The notes beneath the pieces are model-generated. The model was not told the DNA's origin, made no database searches, and saw only the letters and a program-made list of their open reading frames with translations. Position numbers and translations under genes: made by a program. DNA of 64,000 nucleotides from the NCBI RefSeq assembly GCF_019977235.1, contig NZ_AP024646.1:2852001-2916000 (forward strand), in the 5' to 3' direction. Origin of the DNA: Arthrobacter sp. StoSoilB5. GTDB lineage: Bacteria; Actinomycetota; Actinomycetes; Actinomycetales; Micrococcaceae. Shown piece by piece: positions 35,109 through 43,742 of the stretch (the first letter of the stretch is position 1; every line of letters begins with the position of its first letter).

Positions 35109-36602
35109 TCAGTTCAAACGTCCAGGTGTGTCTGAGCCGTACCAGTCGACATTGGTGTCGGCTGTTCGTACAACGATTGTTTTGATCCAGGTGAAATCGT
35201 CGAAGGATTCTGTTCCCGCGTCCTTTCCAGCGCCGGATTCCTTGATGCCGCCCCATGGCAGGGATGGTTCGAGCCGGTGGTGGTCATTGACCCAGACCAT
35301 GCCTGACTCAATGGCTGCCGCCACACGGTGGCCGCGGGCGAGGTCGTGGGTCCAGACGGCAGCGCCGAGGCCGAACCGGTTGTCGTTGGCCATCTCTATG
35401 GCTTCTGCTTCTGTGTCGAACGGAACGATCACGGCGACGGGACCGAAGATCTCTTCTTGAGCGACGCGCATGTTGTTCGTTGCATCGGCAAAAACGGTGG
35501 GCTGCAGGAAATACCCATTACGGAGGTCTTCAGGCAGGTCGGGAACATTGCCGCCGGCAACCAGGCGTGCACCTTCTTCTTGGCCTATGGAAATGTAGTC
35601 CAGGACCTTGCGGCGTTGCGTAGCGCTGATCATCGGTCCGATTTGGGTCTCCGGCTGTGCCGGGTCACCAATCTTGATGGCGTTGGCTCTGGCGACCAGC
35701 GCCTCAACGAACTCGGCATACCGTTCCCTTTGGACAAGAAAACGGGCACCGGCCACGCATGACTGCCCGGAGGCAACGAATGCAGCGAAGGCAGCACCTT
35801 CGGCGGCTGCCACAGGCTCATAGTCTCCAAAGACGATTACGGGCGTTTTGCCACCAAGTTCTGCGGTAATGCGTGCGAACCGTGATGCTGTGGCCACGGC
35901 CGCGGAACGTCCAGCCTCGGTCCCGCCGGTCAGTGTCACTTTGGCTACGTCCGAGTGTTCGCTCAAACCAATCCCTGCTTCGCGGCCGCCGGTGACAACG
36001 TTGATGACACCTTCGGGGACGCCCGCCTCTGTGACAATTTTGGCGATGGCGAGGGTTGTCAGTGGGGTCAGCTCCGATGGTTTGACTACCACTGTGTTAC
36101 CGGTGGCCAAGGCAGCAGAAAGGCTTCGAGCGAGGATCAGTGCAGGGTGGTTGAACGGAGTGATAATTCCGCACACCCCGAGTGGGGTGCGCTTTTGGTA
36201 GGTCAGGTACGGACCGTCACTGGGCAGGACTGCGTCCCGTTGCGCGGCGAGAAGGGCCGCGTTGTAGCGGAACCATTCCGGTACGCGTGAGAGCTGGGCG
36301 CGCGTCTCAGTAATGGGGCGGCCATTGTTCTGTGTTTCGAGCGTGAACAGAGTTTCACTTGCAGCTTCCAGCGCGTCTGCTGCCTTAAGCAGGACTCTTG
36401 CCCGGTCGGTCCGGCTCATGCGGGGCCAGGGCCCTGCTTCAAAAGCCACACGGGCGGCGGCAACTGCTTTGTCGACGTCGATACGGACGCCGTCAGGCAC
36501 CGTGGCTATCGGCCGTCCCGTGGCCGGATTGAAAATTGTCAGAGATGCCCCGCTCTCGGCAGGAACATCTTTCCCGTTGATGAACATGAGGTGCTCGATC
36601 AT
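35109..36602 (-). CDS. NAD(P)-dependent aldehyde dehydrogenase
   Basis: 497 residues. Motifs: GIITPFNHPALILARSLSAAL (oxyanion Asn), KPSELTPLTTL (cofactor Lys), TAELGGKTPVIVFGD (catalytic Glu), SGQSCVAGARFLV (catalytic Cys), and EEIFGPVAVIVPF. ATG 36602 fits the family N-terminus (LMFINGKDVPAESG); the open frame extends to 36701 across the promoter. It is the first gene of the minus-strand catabolic operon, divergent from the PucR/GAF regulator. It oxidises an aldehyde intermediate to an acid; the substrate is not known. Confidence 0.9.
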   Translation of the reverse strand: MIEHLMFINGKDVPAESGASLTIFNPATGRPIATVPDGVRIDVDKAVAAARVAFEAGPWPRMSRTDRARVLLKAADALEAASETLFTLETQNNGRPITETRAQLSRVPEWFRYNAALLAAQRDAVLPSDGPYLTYQKRTPLGVCGIITPFNHPALILARSLSAALATGNTVVVKPSELTPLTTLAIAKIVTEAGVPEGVINVVTGGREAGIGLSEHSDVAKVTLTGGTEAGRSAAVATASRFARITAELGGKTPVIVFGDYEPVAAAEGAAFAAFVASGQSCVAGARFLVQRERYAEFVEALVARANAIKIGDPAQPETQIGPMISATQRRKVLDYISIGQEEGARLVAGGNVPDLPEDLRNGYFLQPTVFADATNNMRVAQEEIFGPVAVIVPFDTEAEAIEMANDNRFGLGAAVWTHDLARGHRVAAAIESGMVWVNDHHRLEPSLPWGGIKESGAGKDAGTESFDDFTWIKTIVVRTADTNVDWYGSDTPGRLN

Positions 36603-36751
36603 GGTTTCTCGTTTCTCGTCGTTCGTCAGCTTTGACGTTCTCGAAAGGATCCCTATCAGTATGCGATTCAGGTCACTGCAAAAGTATGTTCTGAGCAACA
36701 CAATTATCTGTTTACTATGTGCCTAGGAACATCGTGGGTTAGACTCCTTGA

Positions 36752-38563
36752 ATGACGCACCGCAGCCCTGGAGCCCAGGGATCGCTCGAGATTCATCGCT
36801 GGCTGGACAGTGTTCGGGCCATCACTCAGACGGTGGTGGCAGCTCAGCCGCTCACGCCTGTGCTAGACCTGATCGCCGACACTGCTGCGGGGCTCATGGG
36901 TTACGAATTCTGTGGAGTGCTCTTGCCTGACCCCTCCGGTCAGAGGCTAACCATTGAGGGTTCAAGTGGCCTTTCCCGTGAGTACATCGACCAAGTCAAT
37001 GCGGATCACCCTGTCCTGTTGAACCAAAGCGCGGGACCTGAAGCTCCTTCCAGCAAGGCCTTTCGAACGGGTGCGCCCGTTGCGATTGCAGACATCCAAG
37101 CGGAGCCGCAATTTGCGCCCTGGGGAGGCGTCGCGCGGGAGCAGGGGTACCGGTCCATGATCTCCGTGCCTTTGCTTGAGTCGGGTCAGGGAGTCATTGG
37201 GACGCTGAACTGCTATCGCAGTGGTATCCACAAGTTTGGTCAACAAGAGATCGCCCTTCTGGCGGTACTGGCAGACCATGCGGCGATAGCACTCACGACT
37301 TCCCGCCTGCGATCGGCCGAAGCCATCCGGATGGAGGAACTCGTGCTACTCAACCGGGAGCTCCACACGCAGAGGGATCTGCTGGAAAAATCTGAAGATA
37401 TTCACCAAAAACTCACTGACATTGCTCTGAGGGGTGGCGGTGTTCCCGGCATAGCCGCTGCACTGTCGATTCTTATATCGCGTCCGGTTTTGATCGAAGA
37501 TTCCCAGGGAGCCGTGATTGGTCGATCCGATCCCGACGCAGGATTCCCCGACGACAGAACCAGGACTGGCATGAGGGATGAGGGGTCAGCCAACTTCAAG
37601 GTGTTTCCGGTGCTGCTCAATGAAAGTGAAGTTGCCAGGATTTGGACCGTGACCGAGGCCGGACCGTTGACTCCCCTCGAGACGCGCGCCGTTGAACACG
37701 CCACGGTGATTACTTCTCTCGAACTTCTTAGGGTGCGAACCGCCGAAGAAGCTCAATGGCGACTCCAAGGTGAGGTCCTGAATGACTTGCTCGGCGGAGA
37801 GCCTTCCGCGCTGGACACCATCCATGCCCGTGCCGAGCGCCTGGGCCACGACTTGAGCATTGACCATACGATGGTCGGCCTGTCTTTGTCCGGCGTGGCA
37901 CAAGGCGATAAGGACGCGTGCCTGCAGCAGGGGCTCCGACGGATCAACGCCTGGGCCTCAACGCTGAAACCGCGCCCGCTTTGCGCCATCCATCACGACA
38001 GAATTGTCGTGTTGCTGCCGACCTCCCTTGAGAGTTCTACAACGGATGCGACGATGGTGGAGAGGATCCGGAAAATGGCGGCGTCACGCCGGCCACACGC
38101 CACTGCGACCGCTGTATCGCGCGGACCCATCACGGGCATCAGCATGTACCCCCGGGCCTATAGGTCCACCTCCGGGGCCCTGAACATGCTCGCTCTGGCT
38201 GGCCGAACTGACACATCAGTCACCTTTGACGACCTCGGCCTTCTGGGCCTGCTATTGCAACTCGACGATTCCAGCCAGCTGCTCCGGTACACGGAACGGT
38301 CCCTCGGTCCCGTCCGTAGGCACGACGAGTCCCGTGGAACTGAGCTTCTGAAAACCCTCAGAACCTACTTTTCCGCAGGGCAAATAAGCATGGACACGGC
38401 GCGACTGCTGCAGGTCCATCCGAACACAGTGGCGCAACGGCTGCGCCGTATACAGACCCTGACGCAGAAAGACCTCTCCCGCCCGGACCACGCAATGGAC
38501 CTCGCCGCAGCCTTGTCCATTGGCGACATTGCCGATACCAGCCCACAACCCGCTCAGGTCTAA
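36752..38563 (+). CDS. GAF/PucR-type transcriptional regulator
   Basis: 603 residues. N-terminal GAF domain (about 25-185: LDLIADTAAGLMGYEFCGVLL, SMISVPLLESGQGVIGTLNCYRSG), a PucR-like central region, and C-terminal PucR HTH (about 525-590: LLKTLRTYFSAGQISMDTARLL, HPNTVAQRLRRIQTL). It is divergent from the aldehyde dehydrogenase gene across 149 bp of relatively AT-rich DNA. It probably senses the aromatic substrate through GAF and activates the divergent operon; this is inferred. Confidence 0.87.
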   Translation: MTHRSPGAQGSLEIHRWLDSVRAITQTVVAAQPLTPVLDLIADTAAGLMGYEFCGVLLPDPSGQRLTIEGSSGLSREYIDQVNADHPVLLNQSAGPEAPSSKAFRTGAPVAIADIQAEPQFAPWGGVAREQGYRSMISVPLLESGQGVIGTLNCYRSGIHKFGQQEIALLAVLADHAAIALTTSRLRSAEAIRMEELVLLNRELHTQRDLLEKSEDIHQKLTDIALRGGGVPGIAAALSILISRPVLIEDSQGAVIGRSDPDAGFPDDRTRTGMRDEGSANFKVFPVLLNESEVARIWTVTEAGPLTPLETRAVEHATVITSLELLRVRTAEEAQWRLQGEVLNDLLGGEPSALDTIHARAERLGHDLSIDHTMVGLSLSGVAQGDKDACLQQGLRRINAWASTLKPRPLCAIHHDRIVVLLPTSLESSTTDATMVERIRKMAASRRPHATATAVSRGPITGISMYPRAYRSTSGALNMLALAGRTDTSVTFDDLGLLGLLLQLDDSSQLLRYTERSLGPVRRHDESRGTELLKTLRTYFSAGQISMDTARLLQVHPNTVAQRLRRIQTLTQKDLSRPDHAMDLAAALSIGDIADTSPQPAQV

Positions 38564-38728
38564 GTCCCAAGGAAGACAAATGCTCTTCCAGCACGCGGGT
38601 GGAGGATGAAGACGCGGTGTTCCAGCTCGCTGCGGCACTGGACCGGCAGGGTCATGATCTTGGAGACATTCACGTTCCGCACGGCTACGTTAGGAGTGAG
38701 GAAGACGCGAGGAAAAGGACGTAGGGGT

Positions 38729-39307
38729 TCAATTGTGCAGAGTGGGCCGGTAGATCAGCTCCTGTATGTGGCCGTCGAGTGTCCGGTTCTCGATCAGCTC
38801 AAGGTCGAAGTCCTGCGCACCATGAAAAATCGGGCTCATTCCGGTCTGGCCAGTAATCACAGGGAAAATTGTCACTTGAACGCGGTCAACCAGTCCGGCG
38901 GCCATCAGTGCCCGGTTCATTGCCAGGCTGCCGTGTGAGCGCAATGGCACGTCGGATTCTTCCTTGAGTCGTGCGATGACGTCGACGGCGTCGCCGGTTA
39001 CGAGCGTCGTGTCCGGCCAGTCGAGAGGTCCTCGCAGGGCGGATGACACTACTGTTGCCGGGAGATTGATCATCCGCGTCACCCATGGATCGCGGACCTC
39101 GGACTCCTCACTGCTTGAGGACAGCATCTCCACGAATGCCCGATATGTGTTGGCCCCGAAAACCATCCGCTGCTCCTGGCTGTATTGAGCGAGGCGGTGC
39201 TCAAGGAGTTCGGGACCCTGTTTGCCCCAGTAGCCGGTCCAGTTGCCGCTCGCGGCGCCGAAACCGTCGAGACTGGAGAATACGTCGAAGGTGTAGGTTG
39301 CTGACAT
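38729..39307 (-). CDS. RibD C-terminal/dihydrofolate-reductase-fold protein
   Basis: 192 residues. It starts ATYTFDVFSSLDGFGA and has RMVFGANTYRAF, WPDTTLVTGDAVDVIARLKE, PLRSHGSLAMNRALMAAGLVDRVQVTIFPVITG and GMSPIF. This is the RibD_C/YwjB-like reductase family, which binds NADPH. It stands alone; the physiological substrate is unknown. It starts at 39307 with AGGAGGGCACC upstream, a strong ribosome site. Confidence 0.85.
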   Translation of the reverse strand: MSATYTFDVFSSLDGFGAASGNWTGYWGKQGPELLEHRLAQYSQEQRMVFGANTYRAFVEMLSSSSEESEVRDPWVTRMINLPATVVSSALRGPLDWPDTTLVTGDAVDVIARLKEESDVPLRSHGSLAMNRALMAAGLVDRVQVTIFPVITGQTGMSPIFHGAQDFDLELIENRTLDGHIQELIYRPTLHN

Positions 39308-39360
39308 GGTGCCCTCCTGGACGGGTTAGGTTCAATGCATCATCGTCCCCGCTATATGCC

Positions 39361-39942
39361 CTAGGTGGATGCCTCGGTTGCACCTGGCCCGGCCTGGACC
39401 TGGTCCAAAGCCATCAGTAAGCCGGCAGTGTCTGGGACGTCAAAGAAGGCGACATTTTGTCCCAGGCCAAGGCTGAGGAGGTCCAATCCCGTGTTCTGAT
39501 ACATGCCGAACAGGCCCATGGCGCCTTGATACCCGAAAGTCACACTCACATGTTGGCCGTCCCTGGACTTGTCCACCTTGGTTGGCAGGGCCCTCACGGG
39601 AGTGTCAGCGACTGACCTGTTCCCTGTGCAAACGATCGCCCGATTGTCGGTGAGTCCGTAGGCGGTGGCGATCTTCCGCCCCTTCTTGACAATGAAGCGG
39701 CCAAAAATAGAGTACAGGCCCACCAGGACGAACGGAATTCCCCAAATAATGAACAAAGGCGACTGCGTTCTGGTAATGGCCAGGGCCTCCCATACAACCG
39801 CAAATCCACCCCAGAGGATGCTGAAAGGCACGAGAAACGCATCAGCGCCCGTAAAACGAACCTTAGGGTCCGGTTGACCAACCCATAGGAGGCGTTCGCC
39901 GTGGCGTAGGAGTGGCAGAATCCGGCTTCTTGGATCATCCAT
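39361..39942 (-). CDS. PH-like membrane protein of unknown function
   Basis: 193 residues. Two membrane helices (about 36-55 and 58-76: VPFSILWGGFAVVWEALAI, PLFIIWGIPFVLVGLYSIFG) follow a short LLRHGERLLWVGQPDP start. A beta-rich domain comes next (KIATAYGLTDNRAIVCTGN, TKVDKSRDGQHVSVTFGYQG). This is the layout of bacterial PH-domain membrane proteins. ATG 39942 is chosen, though it lacks a ribosome site; an in-frame TTG lies at 39984. Confidence 0.65.
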   Translation of the reverse strand: MDDPRSRILPLLRHGERLLWVGQPDPKVRFTGADAFLVPFSILWGGFAVVWEALAITRTQSPLFIIWGIPFVLVGLYSIFGRFIVKKGRKIATAYGLTDNRAIVCTGNRSVADTPVRALPTKVDKSRDGQHVSVTFGYQGAMGLFGMYQNTGLDLLSLGLGQNVAFFDVPDTAGLLMALDQVQAGPGATEAST

Positions 39943-40084
39943 GCAGGAGTGTTGCACAGTTGGTTCCGCTCTGAACAGGACCAAGTAATCCGCCCTGCAT
40001 CGATATTGCTAGTAGTTCTACGAGCCGGGTATCCTCGCGGCATGTGATTCCGCTGGGGGATTCGCAAAGAGCCGGGGGGCTGCC

Positions 40085-40948
40085 GTGCGCCGTTCTTACA
40101 CAATCGTTGCTGCTGCCATCGCCTTGGCTCTTGCCCAGCCCTTGTTCGCCTCGCCTGCCCGTGCCGACGACTCCTGGCACAACTTCATCCAAATCTGGTG
40201 GGACTTTGGTGAGGTCTACTCAGATCTCCCCACGATCACGGACGAGGGTCACGTTACCGTCTACGAGGGCGGCCCCGGCGAGGGCGGCACTGGATGGGAA
40301 GGCCAAGGCCTGGGCCCAGGCCCTACGGTCGTCCTGGACGCAGACGCCTTGGTCATGCCCGGTGATTGGGATGGCAACGGCAGCGCTGATTGGATGTTCC
40401 GCGACAGCGATGGCGGGTTGTTCTCGCTTTCCGGCACCGGCGGGGCTAAGCCGGTGCAAGTCGGCTGGGGCTGGGATGTAATGACAGCCATGGTTTCACC
40501 GGGAGACTGGAACGGTGATGGGCACCCCGATGTTCTTGCCCGCGATGGTTCGGGCGTGCTGTGGATGTACCGTGGCGACGGCATTGGTGGGTGGTTACCC
40601 GGACGCATCCAGGTTGGGTGGGGATGGAACATCATGGCATCCATCTTCAGCGGACATGACTTCAACGAGGACGATAGGCCGGACATTCTCGCGGTGGATG
40701 CAAACGGTGGAATGTGGCTCTATCCGGGAAACGGGACCGGCGGGTGGTTGGGCCGTGTACAAGTTGGGTGGGGCTGGCAAAAGATGGATCTCGTTGCCGC
40801 TCCCGGGGATTTTGACTACGACGGCCATGGCGATGTCATCGCCCGCGACATAGCTGGTTCCATGTGGCTCTATCCCGGCAACGGAGCCGGGGGTTTTACT
40901 TGGACGCGGCGGCTACTCAATATTTCAACGCCAGCACTCTTCGGCTAG
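40085..40948 (+). CDS. Secreted FG-GAP/VCBS repeat protein
   Basis: 287 residues. The signal peptide RRSYTIVAAAIALALAQPLF is followed by ASPARA cleavage. The mature part is made of repeats of about 50 residues carrying QVGWGWxxM and calcium-type loops: DWDGNGSADW, DWNGDGHPD, DFNEDDRPD and DFDYDGHGD, each followed by (L/M)(F/L)YPGNGxGGW-like strands. This is an FG-GAP/integrin-alpha-like propeller, incomplete for a full seven blades. GTG start at 40085. It is exported; adhesion or hydrolase-associated roles are known for such repeats, but none is shown here. Confidence 0.8.
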   Translation: MRRSYTIVAAAIALALAQPLFASPARADDSWHNFIQIWWDFGEVYSDLPTITDEGHVTVYEGGPGEGGTGWEGQGLGPGPTVVLDADALVMPGDWDGNGSADWMFRDSDGGLFSLSGTGGAKPVQVGWGWDVMTAMVSPGDWNGDGHPDVLARDGSGVLWMYRGDGIGGWLPGRIQVGWGWNIMASIFSGHDFNEDDRPDILAVDANGGMWLYPGNGTGGWLGRVQVGWGWQKMDLVAAPGDFDYDGHGDVIARDIAGSMWLYPGNGAGGFTWTRRLLNISTPALFG

Positions 40949-40984
40949 CGGGCGTGGAACGCAAAGCCCTGTCGCAGTTTCGTC

Positions 40985-42391
40985 CTAGGCGGGCCTACGC
41001 CGGATGACGTGCCCCAGGACGGCTGCCAAGGCAAGGCCGGAGAGGATGGTTGCTGACCAGAACCCGGCACGCCCTCCGATCAGGAAGTCACCGGGAACTG
41101 CGAATGCTGCAAAGGTGGAGGCCACGATGGCCAGACCCACGGCACCGCCAAGTTGTTGCATCGTCTGGAACAGCCCGGAAGCAGACCCCGCATGCTCGGG
41201 CTCGACATTCCGGAGCGCGAGGTTTGTCAGTGGCATGAACGTCATGCCAGCCGAGATTCCCGTGCACAGCAGGGCAATCATGACGATCACGAAGGGCGTG
41301 TCGGGATTGAGCTGTGTGAGTGGCAGGAAGGCGACGACGCGAAGGGCTGCACCGATGATGACGAGGCGGACGGCCCCGAAGCGCTCCACGAGTCGAGGGA
41401 CGATCCGCGACATCGCGAAGATACTCAGGGGCATCGGCAAAAAGGCCAGCCCGGTGACCATGGGCGCGAAGTGCAGATCATCTTCGAAGTACTGGACCAT
41501 GAGGAAGAACATCGCAAGCATCCCGCCATACGTTGCGGCCATCGCGCCCAGGGCCGCCACTCGGCTCGGGCTTCGGAGCAGTTCGGGCCGGAGCAGTGGG
41601 TGGGAAACCTTACGCTCGGTGACGGCGAGCGCGGCAATCAGCACCGCGCCAGCCGCGAGTCCGCCAATAGTGTTCGGGTTGGACCAGCCGACGTCGCCTG
41701 CTTGAATGAGGGACCAGACAATTGCGACTGCGCCGCCTGTTGCGGTCACTGCTCCGAGTATGTCGAAGCGACCCTGCCTCCGTGGCGTTTCGTTGATAAG
41801 GCGCGGCACGGCAATGAGCACGATGATGCCGATCGGCACGTTGATGAAGAGGGTCCAGCGCCAATTGGTCAAATCTGTGAGGAGGCCGCCAAGAATGAGC
41901 CCGAGTGCGCCGCCCATGGAGGCGATAGCGGAGAATAAGGCAAGCGCCCGGTTCCGTGCGCCCTCGTCCCTCGCGCTCGTGGTCACGAGTGCGAGTACGC
42001 TGGGGGCCGCGAATGCGGCGCCGAGTCCCTGTAGCGCGCGTGCTATGACGAGAAGCAGGGGAGAGGTGGCCAGGCCGCCGAGCAGGGAGAAGAGCGTGAA
42101 GGCTGCGACGCCAACCAGGAAAGTGCGGCGGCGACCGAAGACGTCGCCGATCCGTCCGCCGAGCAGAAGGAGTCCTCCAAAGGCGACGGCGTAGCCGTTC
42201 AAGACCCAGCTGAGCTCTGCCCGGTTGAAGTGGAGGTCGGTGGCGATGTGGGGGAGTGCGACGTTCACGACCGTCGCGTCGAGGACAAGCATGAGTTGGG
42301 CGAGCATGACCAGCCAGAGGCCAATGCTGCCGGCGCGGCCGCTGGATGGTGCCATGCCGGCGGGCGCCCTTGTGGCGGTTGTGGGTGTCAT
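40985..42391 (-). CDS. MFS drug exporter, DHA2 (EmrB/QacA) type
   Basis: 468 residues, about 14 predicted helices. DHA2 signatures: LDATVVNVALPHIATDLH, WVLNGYAVAFGGLLLLGGRIGDVFGRRR, and RALQGLGAAFAAPSVLALV. Motif C-like LGLILGGLLTDLTNWRW is typical of drug:H+ antiporters. It is divergent from a TetR gene with an operator between them (42460-42476), so induction by the exported compound is likely. The drug is unknown. Confidence 0.9.
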   Translation of the reverse strand: MTPTTATRAPAGMAPSSGRAGSIGLWLVMLAQLMLVLDATVVNVALPHIATDLHFNRAELSWVLNGYAVAFGGLLLLGGRIGDVFGRRRTFLVGVAAFTLFSLLGGLATSPLLLVIARALQGLGAAFAAPSVLALVTTSARDEGARNRALALFSAIASMGGALGLILGGLLTDLTNWRWTLFINVPIGIIVLIAVPRLINETPRRQGRFDILGAVTATGGAVAIVWSLIQAGDVGWSNPNTIGGLAAGAVLIAALAVTERKVSHPLLRPELLRSPSRVAALGAMAATYGGMLAMFFLMVQYFEDDLHFAPMVTGLAFLPMPLSIFAMSRIVPRLVERFGAVRLVIIGAALRVVAFLPLTQLNPDTPFVIVMIALLCTGISAGMTFMPLTNLALRNVEPEHAGSASGLFQTMQQLGGAVGLAIVASTFAAFAVPGDFLIGGRAGFWSATILSGLALAAVLGHVIRRRPA

Positions 42392-42459
42392 GAGGGGTGT
42401 CCTGTTCTAGCCGAATGGCTGACGTACACTAAGAGGAGAGATGCTCCGCTTAGAACTAT

Positions 42460-42476
42460 ACGGAGACACTCTCCGT
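42460..42476. promoter_or_regulatory. TetR operator candidate between exporter and repressor
   Basis: ACGGAGACACTCTCCGT is an inverted repeat with 7-bp arms (ACGGAGA/TCTCCGT) and a 3-bp centre. It lies 30 bp before the GTG of the TetR gene and about 70 bp before the exporter start. A related half-site pair GGAG...CTCC is at 42435-42447. Confidence 0.6.
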
Positions 42477-42505
42477 TTTGCAACCATGTCTTGAAAGGTG
42501 TTTCT

Positions 42506-43066
42506 GTGCGAGCTGACGCTCAACGCAACCGCGATCGCATCGTGGAGGTTGCACGCGCCTTCTTCCGGGCCAAGGGCTTCGATGCGGTTTCGATGGACGA
42601 GGTCGCCAAGGGGGCAGAAGTAGGCCCTGGCACGCTCTATCGGCACTTCCCCACCAAAGAGTCCCTGTACGACGCCGTGCTGGAGGCCTGGGCAGAGAAG
42701 GTGAAAGCCGCCGTCGACCATGCACTTGCCCTTGACGCCCCCGCGCGGGTGCGGTTAATAACCTGGTTGACGGATTACGCGGCGATGCTGACGGAACATA
42801 AGGGTGCGGCCGCGCGGATCACTGCCGCGCTGGGCGATCCCGGGTCTCCGTTTGCGGCGAAATGCCAGACCTACCTCAACGCGAATCAGCGCCTGATTGA
42901 CGAGCTCGACTCTGCCCTGCGCCCAGGTGTGGAGGCAATCCAGATCAGCAGGCTTGTCGGCGGTGTGGCTACGGTGGCGGACAACAGTGGGCTTCCCGCC
43001 GAGTCACTGGCATCGATGCTCGCCATCGTCGCGGACGGGCTTCTCAGGTCCGGCATTAGTTCGTAG
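42506..43066 (+). CDS. TetR-family repressor of the DHA2 exporter
   Basis: 186 residues. N-terminal HTH: RNRDRIVEVARAFFRAKGFDAVSM, then DEVAKGAEVGPGTLYRHF and PTKESLYDAV, typical TetR with YRHFPTKE. The C-terminal ligand domain resembles the TetR_C_33-type found in AcrR-like regulators of drug pumps. GTG 42506 with GAAAGG upstream is chosen; the much longer open frame runs back through the exporter promoter. It is divergent from the DHA2 gene. Confidence 0.87.
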   Translation: MRADAQRNRDRIVEVARAFFRAKGFDAVSMDEVAKGAEVGPGTLYRHFPTKESLYDAVLEAWAEKVKAAVDHALALDAPARVRLITWLTDYAAMLTEHKGAAARITAALGDPGSPFAAKCQTYLNANQRLIDELDSALRPGVEAIQISRLVGGVATVADNSGLPAESLASMLAIVADGLLRSGISS

Positions 43067-43135
43067 CGTATGGGTGAGGTTCTTGTTGGTCTTTTAGCTG
43101 CCGCGTGTGTTTGAGCAGCGATCAACCATCGTTTA

Positions 43136-43147
43136 GTACAGTTGTAC
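43136..43147. promoter_or_regulatory. GTACA-gt-TGTAC operator candidate
   Basis: GTACAGTTGTAC is an inverted repeat with 5-bp arms ending 2 nt before ATG 43150 of the acetyltransferase gene. It has the same GTAC-n4-GTAC frame as the perfect palindromes at 45174 and 60755. The adjacent TetR proteins (43743 and 44435) have similar DNA-binding helices. Confidence 0.5.
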
Positions 43148-43149
43148 AT

Positions 43150-43734
43150 ATGGCCTCTGAGTATTTCCATGGCGACCCCCGCAGTAATTACGAGCGGATG
43201 ATTGCTGGCGACTTTTACATCTCTGACGACCAAGAGATCACGGCCAAACAGCAAAGGGCAATAAGGCTCGCTGGGGAGTTTCAGGCCGCGTTCCTGGACG
43301 ACGTCGAAGCCGCCCAAAGTGTGGCCCGTGAGTTGCTCGGGGCCATGGGCGCCGAGGCACATGTTCGCGCGCCCATTTTTGTCGACTATGGTTTCAACAT
43401 CACCGTTGGTGCCGGTACTTTCATTAATTACAACCTGACTGCGTTGGATGTAGCCGCGATTCAGATCGGCAGCCATTGCCAGATCGGTCCGAATGTACAG
43501 CTTCTGACGCCCACCCATCCCCTGGAGGCCAAGCCCCGGCGTGACAAGCTGGAGGCAGCGAAACCCATTGTCATTGGTGACAATGTTTGGCTCGGCGGGG
43601 GAGTGATCGTGCTGGCCGGCGTGTCAATCGGTGAGAACAGTGTTGTTGGGGCAGGTTCAGTTGTTACAAAGGATTTGCCGGCGAATGTCCTGGCTATGGG
43701 AACCCCGGCAAAGGTGATCAGAACAATTGGGTAG
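43150..43734 (+). CDS. Hexapeptide maltose/galactoside O-acetyltransferase-like
   Basis: 194 residues. N-terminal Mac domain (SNYERMIAGDFYISDDQEITA), then the left-handed beta-helix with hexapeptide repeats (IFVDYGFNITVGAGTFINYN, IGSHCQIGPNVQLLTPTHPL with catalytic His, IGDNVWLGGGVIVLAGVSIG, AGSVVTKDLP). It transfers acetyl from acetyl-CoA to a sugar. ATG 43150 fits the family start; an in-frame upstream start at 43105 has no support. It is 8 bp upstream of a TetR gene and probably co-transcribed with it. Confidence 0.87.
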   Translation: MASEYFHGDPRSNYERMIAGDFYISDDQEITAKQQRAIRLAGEFQAAFLDDVEAAQSVARELLGAMGAEAHVRAPIFVDYGFNITVGAGTFINYNLTALDVAAIQIGSHCQIGPNVQLLTPTHPLEAKPRRDKLEAAKPIVIGDNVWLGGGVIVLAGVSIGENSVVGAGSVVTKDLPANVLAMGTPAKVIRTIG

Positions 43735-43742
43735 GTGGACAC

